64,000 nt of DNA, taken from NCBI GenBank assembly GCA_943704425.1, contig CALSCP010002759.1, positions 3,931-67,930 of the forward strand, read 5' to 3'. The translations under genes were made by a program, and so were the position numbers. Source of the stretch: Ministeria vibrans ATCC 50519. Lineage: Eukaryota; Opisthokonta; Filasterea. The notes beneath the pieces are model-generated. The model was not told where the DNA came from, ran no database searches, and worked only from the letters and a program-made list of their open reading frames with translations. Positions 15,478 to 24,398 of the stretch are shown one piece after another. Numbering within the stretch: position 1 is the first letter of the stretch; each line of letters begins with the position of its first letter.

Positions 15478-17275
15478 CTACTTGTTTTTGCGTTGTACAT
15501 CGTCCTCCGAGTCGTTTACCAGATCAAACTCCGACTCCTCTTCAATGGTGTCCTCACTGTCATTGAGTCGATCATCACTGACGTTAAGACGACGCGCCAA
15601 GATCACATCACTGACGGGTTGGTGAATGCGCAGACAGACAAAGAGCAGAGGAATGTGAAAAAGGGACCAGAGTGCAAAGAGTGTGGGGACGCCGAGAAGA
15701 GGCACAAGCAACGAGAGAGCCATGTTGACAGAGGCGCGCAGGAGCGTTGAGGCGGCCTTGTAGCTGGCGTACGTCGCGGTGAGGGTGCCTCCCGTGGCGC
15801 GAAACGAGCGAGGCCCAAGCACAAGGCCGCTTGGCGAGCGGGCGTAAGTGGGTCCGCCCAGGGAGGCGACGCGCGAGCGGTGGCTGTCGGCCACCCGCTC
15901 CTGCGCCGCCAGGCCCAGCCACATGTTCATGGGAACCCCACTGGTCTTGCTGAGGGTATGGTGCAGCGAAACAAGCACTAAGGCTGCGTTTGGTGCCGAC
16001 ACGTGACACAGGAGTGCGTTGATGAGGGCCTTACTCACAAGAATAGCGGCAAGAGTGTAGCGCATGCTGAAACGACGAATGGCCAGCGGAAGCAACGACA
16101 GCACTGCAATGGCGGTCACGGCAGAGGCAGAGTAGGCGAGTCCAAACGAACTGTCGCTCACAAGCAGATGACGTGTGAGGCGCAGTGCCGCAAAGCTGTC
16201 GATGCACGCGTCCAGTGCCGCAACACACGCGCCAAAACAGATGAAGCGAAGCAGACGGGGACGGCCACGTATCAGCGTGTAGTACAGGCGCATTTCGGTG
16301 AGCCAGCTACGACGCGAGTCACGGTGATGCGAGCGACGCCGTTTTCGTGAGCCATTGAGTCGATGAGCCGTCTTGGATTCGCTTGGCAGCGGATAGTTAC
16401 TCACGAGAAACGACGAGACAACGAGAAGAAACCCCCCCACAATAAAGGCAATGCCGTAGCCAGGGTACGCTGCCGATATGGGCAAGAAGTAGGTGCTAGC
16501 AACCGGCACTATTATGCCGGCGACCTACCGAGAGAGAAGAAAGAAGAAAGAGACAGAGACAGAGACACATAAAGTGAGAGGAGAGAGACACATGAAGTGA
16601 GAGGAGAGAGACACAGAAAGTGAGAGAAGAGAGACACAGAAAGTGAGAGGAGAGAGACACATAAAGTGAGAGGAGAGAGACACATAAAGTGCGAGGAGAG
16701 AGACACATAAAGTGATAGGAGAGAGACACACAAAGTGAGAGGAGAGAGAGAGAAACAAAGTGATAGAGAGAGAGAAGCAATAGAAAGACAGAGACGGATG
16801 AGTGTGGTCGAGACTTGTGACGGTGTGTGTGTGTGTGTGCTCGTACCTCCCCGACAGCGCGATAGATAGAGTTGGCACGAGCCAGGCGGCTCATGTCAAC
16901 CATCTGTGTAAGTGAGTTGAGATTGACAAGGACTTGGGCAAGGGCAGCGCACGCGACGGCGAGGAGCACGGCAAAGGCGGCGAGGGTAATGCGCGGATGG
17001 CCCAGCAAGAAGATGGCGACGCCAGCGGCCAGAGACGCCGCCAGGGTCGCTGTCAGAGGGCCGTGGCGCGTGCTTAGCGGCGTCAGGACGACCGTGCCGA
17101 GGCCGGACGCGAGGAGACGCAGAGCGACGAGTCTGGCGTAGTGCGACGCGTCAAGACCATACACAGCAGAGACATGCAACGGCAAGACCACATTCATGAT
17201 CTGGAAGCACACCTGCGATGCCAGCGCACCCGACGCCACGCTCACCAGTCGCCGCGACGTTGCCTGCAGCGTCAT
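15478..17275 (-). CDS. MFS-like multi-spanning membrane transporter
   Basis: Two exons on the minus strand, 16847-17275 and 15478-16524; 491 residues. The start is taken at the ATG of MTLQATSRRLVSVASG; an upstream in-frame ATG at 17347 is possible but its extra residues look non-coding. About 11-12 hydrophobic segments are visible, for example GVAIFLLGHPRITLAAFAVL, GIAFIVGGFLLVVSSFLV and FGLAYSASAVTAIAVLSLL, with a basic cytoplasmic loop (RKRRRSHHRD) in the middle, as expected between the two six-helix halves of an MFS protein. The C-terminal tail is acidic (DDRLNDSEDTIEEESEFD). Substrate unknown. The single intron holds a minisatellite. Confidence 0.68.
16531..16780. repeat. intronic minisatellite of ~23-bp purine units
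   Basis: Nine or more units built on AGACACATAAAGTGAGAGG, grading into AACAAAGTGATAGAGAG at the right end. It lies in the only intron of the MFS-like gene; on that gene's sense strand it is a pyrimidine tract. Confidence 0.9.
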
Positions 17276-17499
17276 CAGAGGTAACAAAAATGAATAATTT
17301 AATGGATCAAGTGAGAGACTTTTATGATCGTATTCTTTTAAATCCAAGAGTAAGAAAATTGAATATTAACAAAACATTGTACTCGCACGATCATCGGCCA
17401 TCGCGGGGAAGAATAAAGGAGGTGGAGAAAGACACGTCGGGAGTGGTCGACTTGGAGTTATTGAATGGTCACTGATCACTGATACTCATCAAATGAAAT
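17276..17499. other. intergenic, possible chance ORF
   Basis: Region upstream of the MFS-like start. A 61-codon plus-strand ORF (17291-17476) starts 15 bp from the MFS start codon. It has no recognisable domain and AT-rich codons unlike neighbouring genes, so it is not called. Confidence 0.3.
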
Positions 17500-17628
17500 C
17501 GGAGCACTTTACAGCGTCCTGCTTATCTCCCCTTGTGTATCCCCCTCTCGCTGCACTGCGCCCAAAACTCCTACTTTAGCCCAAATCGTTCGGCGAGGTC
17601 GGGCGAGGTGGTCTTCTAGTGCCGGGAC
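17500..17628 (+). repeat. dispersed ~120-bp direct repeat, copy 1
   Basis: Nearly identical to 24550-24667 in the same orientation: one substitution (TATCCCCCTC versus TATCTCCCTC), an 11-bp insertion (TCGGGCGAGGT) and small differences at the right end. No coding potential is shared. It may be the conserved end of a mobile element, but the other end has not been identified. Confidence 0.8.
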
Positions 17629-17924
17629 TTCCGAGGAAGCTACGAGGAAGGAACGAGGAAGCTACGAGAGGGAAAACGACAAAAGCTTAGGGTAAACGAG
17701 AAAGAATTATTCTTAAGTCGGGTCACAGACAGACAGACAGACGTTGAGACAGACAGACAGATAGACAAACGGAGCATAGACCACAAACGGCCCCGAAAAA
17801 AAATAACTAAAGTTTTTGGCAATTTTTGGTTGTTTACTATTTTGCCAAGTGCGAAACTGTCGAATTAATTCGATTCATTTCACTCTTTTTTTAAATAATT
17901 GAAGTAAGTTCAATAGTACCGGTG
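17629..17924. other. intergenic low-complexity tract
   Basis: Contains short tandem GAGGAAGCTAC/ACGAGGAAG units and a run of CAGA repeats (about 17728-17765), followed by AT-rich sequence. No gene was seen. Confidence 0.5.
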
Positions 17925-17929
17925 TAGTT

Positions 17930-18540
17930 AGTAGTATACTGTACAGCCTACAGTGTTCGTTTGAGTCTTGGGTGTTGAAGGCCCTGTATTTTGCGTGGAA
18001 CCTTTAGTCCTTTATGTGCGAAGAAAGTGCTCGTTAAATGCTCGTTTGTTTTCGTTTTCAAACCTCTCTGTTGCGTGCTTTCTGCACCGGTGCAAAGGAT
18101 CGCGTGATGTGTTTAGGCTATAGTGAGCTGGTCGTGTAGACGGTGGAGTCTTGAAGGCCCTGTGTTTTGTGTGGGGCCCTTTCGTCCTTTTGGTTTTCTT
18201 TTTTTTGTACTTTTTTTTGAGGTGTTGATTTCAAAGCTCTTTGTTGCGAGTTTACTGCACCTCCGCGACAGCGTCATATGACGTATTTAGGCTATAGTGA
18301 GCTGTTAGTGTAAACGGTGGAGTGTTGGGGGTACTGTGTTTTTGCGTACGTTTATCGATGTCTCATTGGTCCCTCATTGGTACTTCATGCATGTATTGTT
18401 TCTTTTGAGGTGTTGATTTCAAAGCTCTTTGTTGCGTGTTTACTGCACCTCCGCGACAGAGTCATATGACGTATTTAGGCTATAGCGAGCTGGTAGTGTG
18501 GACAGTGGAGTGTTGAGGGTCCTGTGTTTTTCGTGGGATC
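17930..18540 (+). repeat. degenerate tandem satellite, ~175-190-bp units
   Basis: Three clear units and one more diverged unit at the left. Shared landmarks per unit are CTCTTTGTTGCG, TACTGCACCTCCGCGACAG, TTAGGCTATAG, and GGTGGAGTGTTG followed by CTGTGTTTT. The TTAGGCTATAG landmark occurs near 18112, 18287 and 18476, giving spacings of about 175 and 189 bp. No coding potential was seen. Confidence 0.75.
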
Positions 18541-18589
18541 TTTATATTATCATTTCTTCCGTCGTTATTAATATTATTTTATTTATCAT

Positions 18590-18677
18590 ATGGGTTGTAT
18601 TCTTCTTCTTCTAATTTATGGGTTGTATTCTTCTTCTTCTAATTTATAATAACTCGAAGAAGAAGAATACAACCCAT
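18590..18677. repeat. hairpin-forming dispersed repeat (tandem copy plus inverted copy)
   Basis: Two tandem 28-bp copies starting ATGGGTTGTATTCTTCTTC (18590-18617, 18618-18645) face an inverted copy at 18656-18677. The inner pair forms a perfect 22-bp stem with a 16-nt loop. Related single copies occur at 30695 (+), 32929 (-) and, diverged, near 3440 (-) and 15330 (+). Confidence 0.85.
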
Positions 18678-18773
18678 ATTAATGATACAGTCACCACGCG
18701 AAGACACAGCCAGACCGCCTTGCATAAATTATTGGGCTTTTTGTTCACTTTTTGATAATAATTATTTACACAG

Positions 18774-19006
18774 CCAGTGGAGGGTGTGCGCTAAGCGCCT
18801 CAAACATATGACTTTTCTCTAAGGACTATGAGTCAGTGGAGACAGATGCCTAGTTCATGTGGGGGCGAGCTTTTGTGATCTCTGTGCGNNNCCAGTGGAG
18901 GGTGTGCGCTAAGCGCCTCAAACATATGACTTTTCTCTAAGGACTATGAGTCAGTGGAGACAGATGCCTAGTTCATGTGGGGGCGAGCTTTTGTGATCTC
19001 TGTGCG
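18774..19006. other. assembly gap (18889-18891) between identical 115-bp copies
   Basis: The 115 bp at 18774-18888 are identical to 18892-19006, separated only by three N. The simplest reading is an unmerged contig overlap, meaning one copy in the genome. A real tandem duplication is the alternative. Confidence 0.85.
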
Positions 19007-19106
19007 TATTATTTTTGTGGCGAGTGAAGAAAGTTGAGTTCGCACCAAAAACCAAAGTCAGAAATCTAACTTTTCGGGGTCAAAGTCACATTTTTTAGAT
19101 ATCACC

Positions 19107-21569
19107 ATGAGCGGTACGGGGTTAGTGAATGGTGTATATGAGTGAAAGGATTGGATTTATTGTGTCCGTTTTGGCGCGAGTTTCGAGTTTTTTTTTTGCT
19201 TCAAAACGACACTGGGGTCCTTTCGCAAATTCCATCTGTGCTTCTCGTCCGCTTCTTGTCCCATTGGTTTTCTGAACTGGGATCTCCCTATTGGTATTGT
19301 TTCTGGCTGAACTTCCTTTCTCAACGGGAGTTTTTTGTGTGTAGACAAGAAACCTGATGCAAAAGTCAACAGTCACAAAACCCGGCACGCTCGGGTGAAC
19401 TATCGACTCCTCGCTGGTCAGAACTCGGAGCAAGACACACATCAAGCAGTGTCGAGCCCTTCGCCAGCCGAGACGCGCTCTCGTAAGCGCGCCAGCAGCG
19501 AAATGATCGAGACATCACCTAGGACTACAAAACTCGCTCGTCTGGAGCGACGTGGCCATATTGGCGCGCCCTCGCCTCCCACCGAGACTCCGGAGCCTCA
19601 GACGTGCAACGTTGAAGAGATTGTGGACGAGGACCTGCACGAAGGCGAAGGCGACGAGCAAGAGAGTGAGGATCCAGCTTTTTCGCCCCGACATGACGAC
19701 AACGACGACGACGACGACAGTCACTCGCACGCCGACGACGATGAGTACTGGTTACGGGGAAAACGCAAGAGGGAAGGGACTTCAACCCGCAGGGCGCGTA
19801 CGTGCGGGAGGCAATGCGAGTCATTGGTGTCAAAAGAGGCCAGCTTGCAGCGCGCATCTATGTTGGTGTGTTCGATGTCGCTCTGGTACGTATGTGGAGA
19901 GTATTTTGACTAAATAGATGTTGAAGTCATCATGTGCTGATTTTGTAACTTTTTCATACAGTATGTGGTGACTCGACTGTGGGCCGACACCGCTTTTTTT
20001 GCTACCGTCGCGTTGAACCCAAGCAGCGCGACGGCGGAATGTGCTGCCGCCGCTGCTGCGGCACGTCCATTGTCACCTACTCCGACCGTCGAGCGTGCTG
20101 CCGCCGCTGCTGCGGCACGTACATCGTCACCTACTCCGACCGTCGAGTATGCTGCTGCCGCTGCAGCACGTCCATCGCTGGCTACACCTGCCGTTTCAGC
20201 TGGGCCAAGGCCAACACAATCACAGACGCCTTTGCGACAACGTGCGGGAAAACCTCAAGCGGAGTGCTTCGCGCGCGTGACGGAAGACCTCAATCAGCAG
20301 ATGCAGCTCCTTGGGCTCCTCCTGCCAGACCAGCCATTGATCCCACAGAGGCAGGTCGAAAACATGTTTCACCACTTCTTCAATCGTCAACATGCCCCAG
20401 ACAACATCGAGAAGTTTCACAACCTCATCGCCACTTCAGGAAAGAAGGTAATGTGGTGAATAATTATCATTGCATGATATATACTCTTTTAATAGTACCA
20501 ATTACTGCTATGCCATTAACACTGCATACACAGACTTTCATCGAGAAGATTGAGCTCGTGCGCCGAGATGAGTACGCCGGCTCGAACCTTGAAATGGCAC
20601 GCAGCATTTTTAAAGGGAAGTATCCCAAGGCAAACGATAAGGAACGGCAACAGATGATCTCGTTCTTTGTTCACCTCATTGGACTTCGACGCGAGCAGTT
20701 TAACAATGCTCTCAGGCAACAACGAGAAAAAAAGACTGAGATGGGAAAGTAGTATTATACTTATTGAAATAGATTCAACTTATTCTCTGTGCAAGTGTAG
20801 AGCACGAGACCACGAAGCACAAGCAGTGGCACGACAACGAACTCTCGATGAGTACCACCGCAACGAGATGGCGAAGGCACGCAAGAACTTTCGTGTGGTG
20901 GTGAAGGCGAACTTGGACCCACTCACGAACGTGTTGGTATCACACGTTCCTGGTGGTGACCCGCGTCCACGTGGGCCAAACGCAGCTGTTGTGTCGAGAG
21001 TGGTGGGACTGCTTGGTGATCACGACGGCGATGACCCGGGCCAGAGCTCAACCGCCGACTGTAGGCCGTGCAGTGCGGGCTCCAGCAAGTCGAGTGGCGC
21101 TGGCAATACGAGCGTGAGTCCAGACGACGCCCCCGCCGATGGTGCACCAGGTGGTCCCCGCGGAGCCCATGCAGAGCGCGCCCGAAGTCGCTCAGTGTCT
21201 GCACTGAGAAAAACAGCACGCGAACTGCAAAGCGTGTTCCACGATGATTTGCTGGCCGTTGCCGAAGGTGTCTCGTCTCTTCGTAACCGTATGGAGTCTG
21301 ACGAGCGCAGTTCGTGGGAGTGGAGAGAGAGCATGCTGATGGAGCAGCGTAGGGCCAATATACTCATGGAGAGATTGGTTGATATCTTGACTCGCGATCC
21401 AGCACCTGATGGCCGACCTGCGGTTGTCAACCACACGCCGGATGACGTACCAGCTACGACAGCCCTCAATGTTGAGCTCGCGGAGGTTGACAATCTTGAT
21501 GATGAATCTCACGGAGACGACAAAAAACAAACCCAATGGAGCAAAAGTGTCGAGAAGGGTTTTTTGTAA
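19107..21569 (+). CDS. unknown acidic, Ala/Pro-rich nuclear-type protein next to the transposase
   Basis: No family recognised. Tentative exons: 19107-19131, 19345-19719, 19770-19885, 19962-20447, 20534-20748, 20801-21569; 661 residues in phase. Exons 4-6 are well supported; exons 1-3 and the 50-nt intron 19720-19769 are less sure. Features in order: acidic region with DDNDDDDD, a conserved-looking block GAYVREAMRVIGVKRGQLA, three tandem ~17-residue Ala/Pro repeats (AAAAAAARPLSPTPTVE type, encoded by ~51-bp DNA repeats at 20030-20190), a helical charged block, and a C-terminal coiled coil. The stop codon is 8 bp from the stop of the convergent Harbinger-type transposase. PIF/Harbinger elements commonly carry a second DNA-binding protein gene, so this could be its partner, but no Myb/SANT motif could be seen. 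Confidence 0.5.
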
Positions 21570-21577
21570 TAGTAGTA

Positions 21578-23064
21578 TTATTCATCACTTTTCCTGTTCA
21601 CATAAAAAGTCCCTAATCCAAAATACTCCTTGAGGGTAGGTAGAGGCGCTTGAAACCGGCGAGATACCACATTCCCATCTGAAAAACAGAAGCGAATTGA
21701 AGGGTAGTGTCAGCAAAAATTAATTCGAGTAAAATGGCGCCCTCAACACACTTACAAAGAATAGTGTGGGCATTTCCGAGAAGAATGGCAGAGAGGAGTT
21801 TGAACGCAATATTCTCTCTACTGAGAGTCTGGAGAAACCCCATCGAATGAAATCCACGCCAGAGCTAACAACATTACAAAGAATAGAATTAACATCTCTC
21901 TCTCTCTCTCAAAATCCGTACATGCGATTTGAGATCACCAAATTCTTGTTCCACAGCGATCCGTCCGGAAGAATGCGCGTGGTTGAATTGGATCTCTGAC
22001 AGCTCTTTCGCGCTACGATATGGAGTAACCATCACATCGCTGAGAGAGAATATCGCATCGGCAAATGAAACGAAGCGATACGTCTTGTGTATGTCAGTGC
22101 TACGTTCCCCACCACTAGGTGTGGCTGGTGACACTGCCCACAGTCGCTCAAATTGTTGCCGCAATTCGGAGAGCTTGACCATTGTCGAATCGCATTCTGT
22201 TCCACAGTATGGACCGTAGAAATCACAAACAAGGCCATCGAGAGTCACATTCTAAAATGTACGTAACGCTGATGTAAGAAACGTCGCCTACTTCGTCTCT
22301 TTTCTCTGCTATAGTAAAAATAATTATATACGTACGGCCAAATTGTTCACACCGTGTTGTCGGGTCTTGTGAGTGTACTGCACCTGCTCACTCAGTTGTC
22401 CTTTAGATTCCTCCGCCTGGGCGTTTGGCTCGGCCACATCGAAGACCACTCCGTCCACGGCACACACCAATCGCTGCACACTTCCACGGGGAGCCGCAAA
22501 AGGGATATGGGGCGCGCGCATATACACCGCATCAGCAATGACATCCAAATGCCCACTCTCCGTGGCGTACTGTAGCCAATCTCCCTCGAGAAGGTTGCCA
22601 AACTGACAAGAGATATGACGGAAAATGGCGTTGCGAGCATAACTCACAGTCGTACGATGAACGTTGAACATTTTCCCTTGCCAGTGTTCAGAAGTCGCGT
22701 TCGCCAGGAAGTCCAGTGCCATACACATCGCTGCTTCACCGTGAACGACATGTCTGTGAGGTAATTGGATCCACTCTGGGATGCCGAGGGTGTCGCAGAG
22801 AGGTGCGATGTCTTCAGGCCGAAAACGTAAAATTTCGTTCGCGCAGGAATCCAAATTGAGATACCCATACGATTCTCTGCAGCCCAAGTGTCGTGCATAG
22901 CACTCGATATCACGCTCGGCATCATACCGAGCGATGGCGGCCCACATTTCGGGCGTCACGACGTCCAAATGTCGCCACCAGAGCGAACGAAAAATCTGAT
23001 CCTCTTGCTCCTGCATTTTGCGCTCCACTTCCTCGTCAACATTCAGACTAATGCAACGGTCCAT
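21578..23064 (-). CDS. PIF/Harbinger-type DDE transposase (DDE_Tnp_4-like)
   Basis: Four exons on the minus strand: 22336-23064, 21922-22251, 21756-21864, 21578-21678; 422 residues and no internal stop. The catalytic half shows CAVDGVVFDVAEP (first D), NVTLDGLVCDFYGPYCGTECD (second D), and FNHAHSSGRIAVEQEFGDLK (E in the position of the third catalytic acid, with the NHxHSSxRxxVE signature of this family). It ends with the NAHTILYG-type block. The N-terminal part holds the helix-turn-helix-like region ending GDWLQYATESG. An ATG at 23064 is used; a GTG farther upstream is in frame. It could be an active transposon gene or a domesticated HARBI1-like gene. No terminal inverted repeats could be identified by eye. 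Confidence 0.78.
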
Positions 23065-23347
23065 TTCAAAAGGCGATATGAAAAAAACGTCTCGAGTCAC
23101 TCTCGACTCTCGACAAAGTAGTGAAAGTACAAAGTTAGAATTCAGTCATTTGCGCACGACACGTTTCTCGCACTCCAAAAATCACCTTCACAATAAGCGT
23201 TTTCTGGCGGGTTTCTTCCATAAGGCTCTGATCATCAACCTCAACCCTATTCAATGGAGGAGTTTCAGACTCGTTTTCAAAGTTAGGGTTTTTTCATGCG
23301 TAGCGCACACCCTCCAGTGGTTACCCACAAAGACGCAAAAGCCGAAA

Positions 23348-23813
23348 ATGGATATTGGACCCATTCGAATTCCCAACCCCGGCCAGATAATCGGTCAGCT
23401 TATCGCATTCGAACTCACCGTGAAAAACCGCCATCATAATCCAATTTATGTACGCAACATTCATAATATATTTAAAGATTAAAAGAGTGAGGTCAACTCT
23501 TAAAGTGAGCTCATTGTTTTGATATAACAGGTGAAAATTCCCGGAGACAACAAGCGTGATGAAACGGTACTCAAACTCAGCGGATCTGGAGGCGAAGTGA
23601 CGGTCCAGCGATTCCCTGGTGACTACAACATTGAGTTCTCCAACTATGAAAGCGAGCGCATCGGAAATACAATTGTTCATGTCCGCGACTCGCGTCGGTA
23701 CAGAGCTAATATTAGTATAAAAGTGTGTTGTTTCTTTTTTCATTCTCTTCGCCCCTCTCTACAGTCACATTGAGTTCGTGAGCGGACCTCCTCTCTGCGT
23801 TGATCTTCACTAA
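23348..23813 (+). CDS. small protein resembling a single filamin-type Ig repeat
   Basis: Three exons (23348-23449, 23531-23697, 23765-23813), 105 residues, phases agree. It reads MDIGPIRIPNPGQIIGQLIA, then FELTVKN, VKIPGDNKRDETVLKLSGSG, EVTVQRFPGDYNIEFSNY and HIEFVSGPPLCVDLH. The G-x-Y-x-I/V-x-F pattern followed by an H-I-x-x-x-GPP end is that of filamin/ABP280 immunoglobulin repeats, but the match is loose. An upstream start is possible. Function cannot be assigned. Confidence 0.45.
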
Positions 23814-24398
23814 GGTATCCTTCAAAACCGATTAATTTTGAATTAATTTTTAGTTTCGTTTTGTTGATCCCTTGATCTCTGCGTAGAGCCGGACCAATGC
23901 CTATCGAGTGCCTACCCATACATTTCCCATACACTTATCGCGGCAATGAATTTTCTTAAAGTTATTTTTTCAAATTGGCCACTTCCCAGCCACAAGGGGG
24001 ATATTCTTGAAATATTCTTGCGCTCACAGCAGGAACCTCTTTTTTTTGGCTTAATTTAGTTCCTGCTTGGCCTTGCAATCCTCGCGAATGGCGCTTGGTG
24101 GGCCACTCACATGGCCTGTCCCTCAGGAACCCACCGCCCGTTGAGACACTTGGCCGTTTGTCGGAATCGATACGTGTGACAACGCGTCTGTCACCGGCGA
24201 CAGAGCAGTCGTGTTTGTGTGCTCGAGTGGGAGGAAGGGAGAAACCAGCCGGTGAAAACAGTGCCTTTTCTTCTTCGTCTTCAGTACTCTTCACTATTCA
24301 TTTATTTTCTATTCCTGGGGATCTCAGCAGATCGGTCTTCGATAGGTCACCTTGAAGACGGCCCCAATCCCGAACCAATCCCCGCGCTGTGCGCTGGC
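23814..24398. other. intergenic, no supported gene
   Basis: AT-rich left part, then mixed sequence with a short imperfect inverted pair around 24010-24075 (GCAGGAAC / GTTCCTGC). Open frames here have no domain or splice support. Confidence 0.4.

Noticed and set aside
17276-17347. N-terminal extension of the MFS-like protein to an ATG at 17347
   Set aside because: The extra 24 residues are AT-rich and polar with no membrane character; the ATG at 17275 directly precedes the first conserved-looking helix.
17291-17476. 61-codon plus-strand ORF beside the MFS-like start
   Set aside because: No domain, no splice or composition support, and codon use differs from neighbouring genes.
21613-21678. 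Alternative last-exon frame of the transposase ending YLPSRSILD
   Set aside because: The in-phase frame instead gives the NAHTILYG-type C-terminus typical of the family and continues to a stop at 21578.
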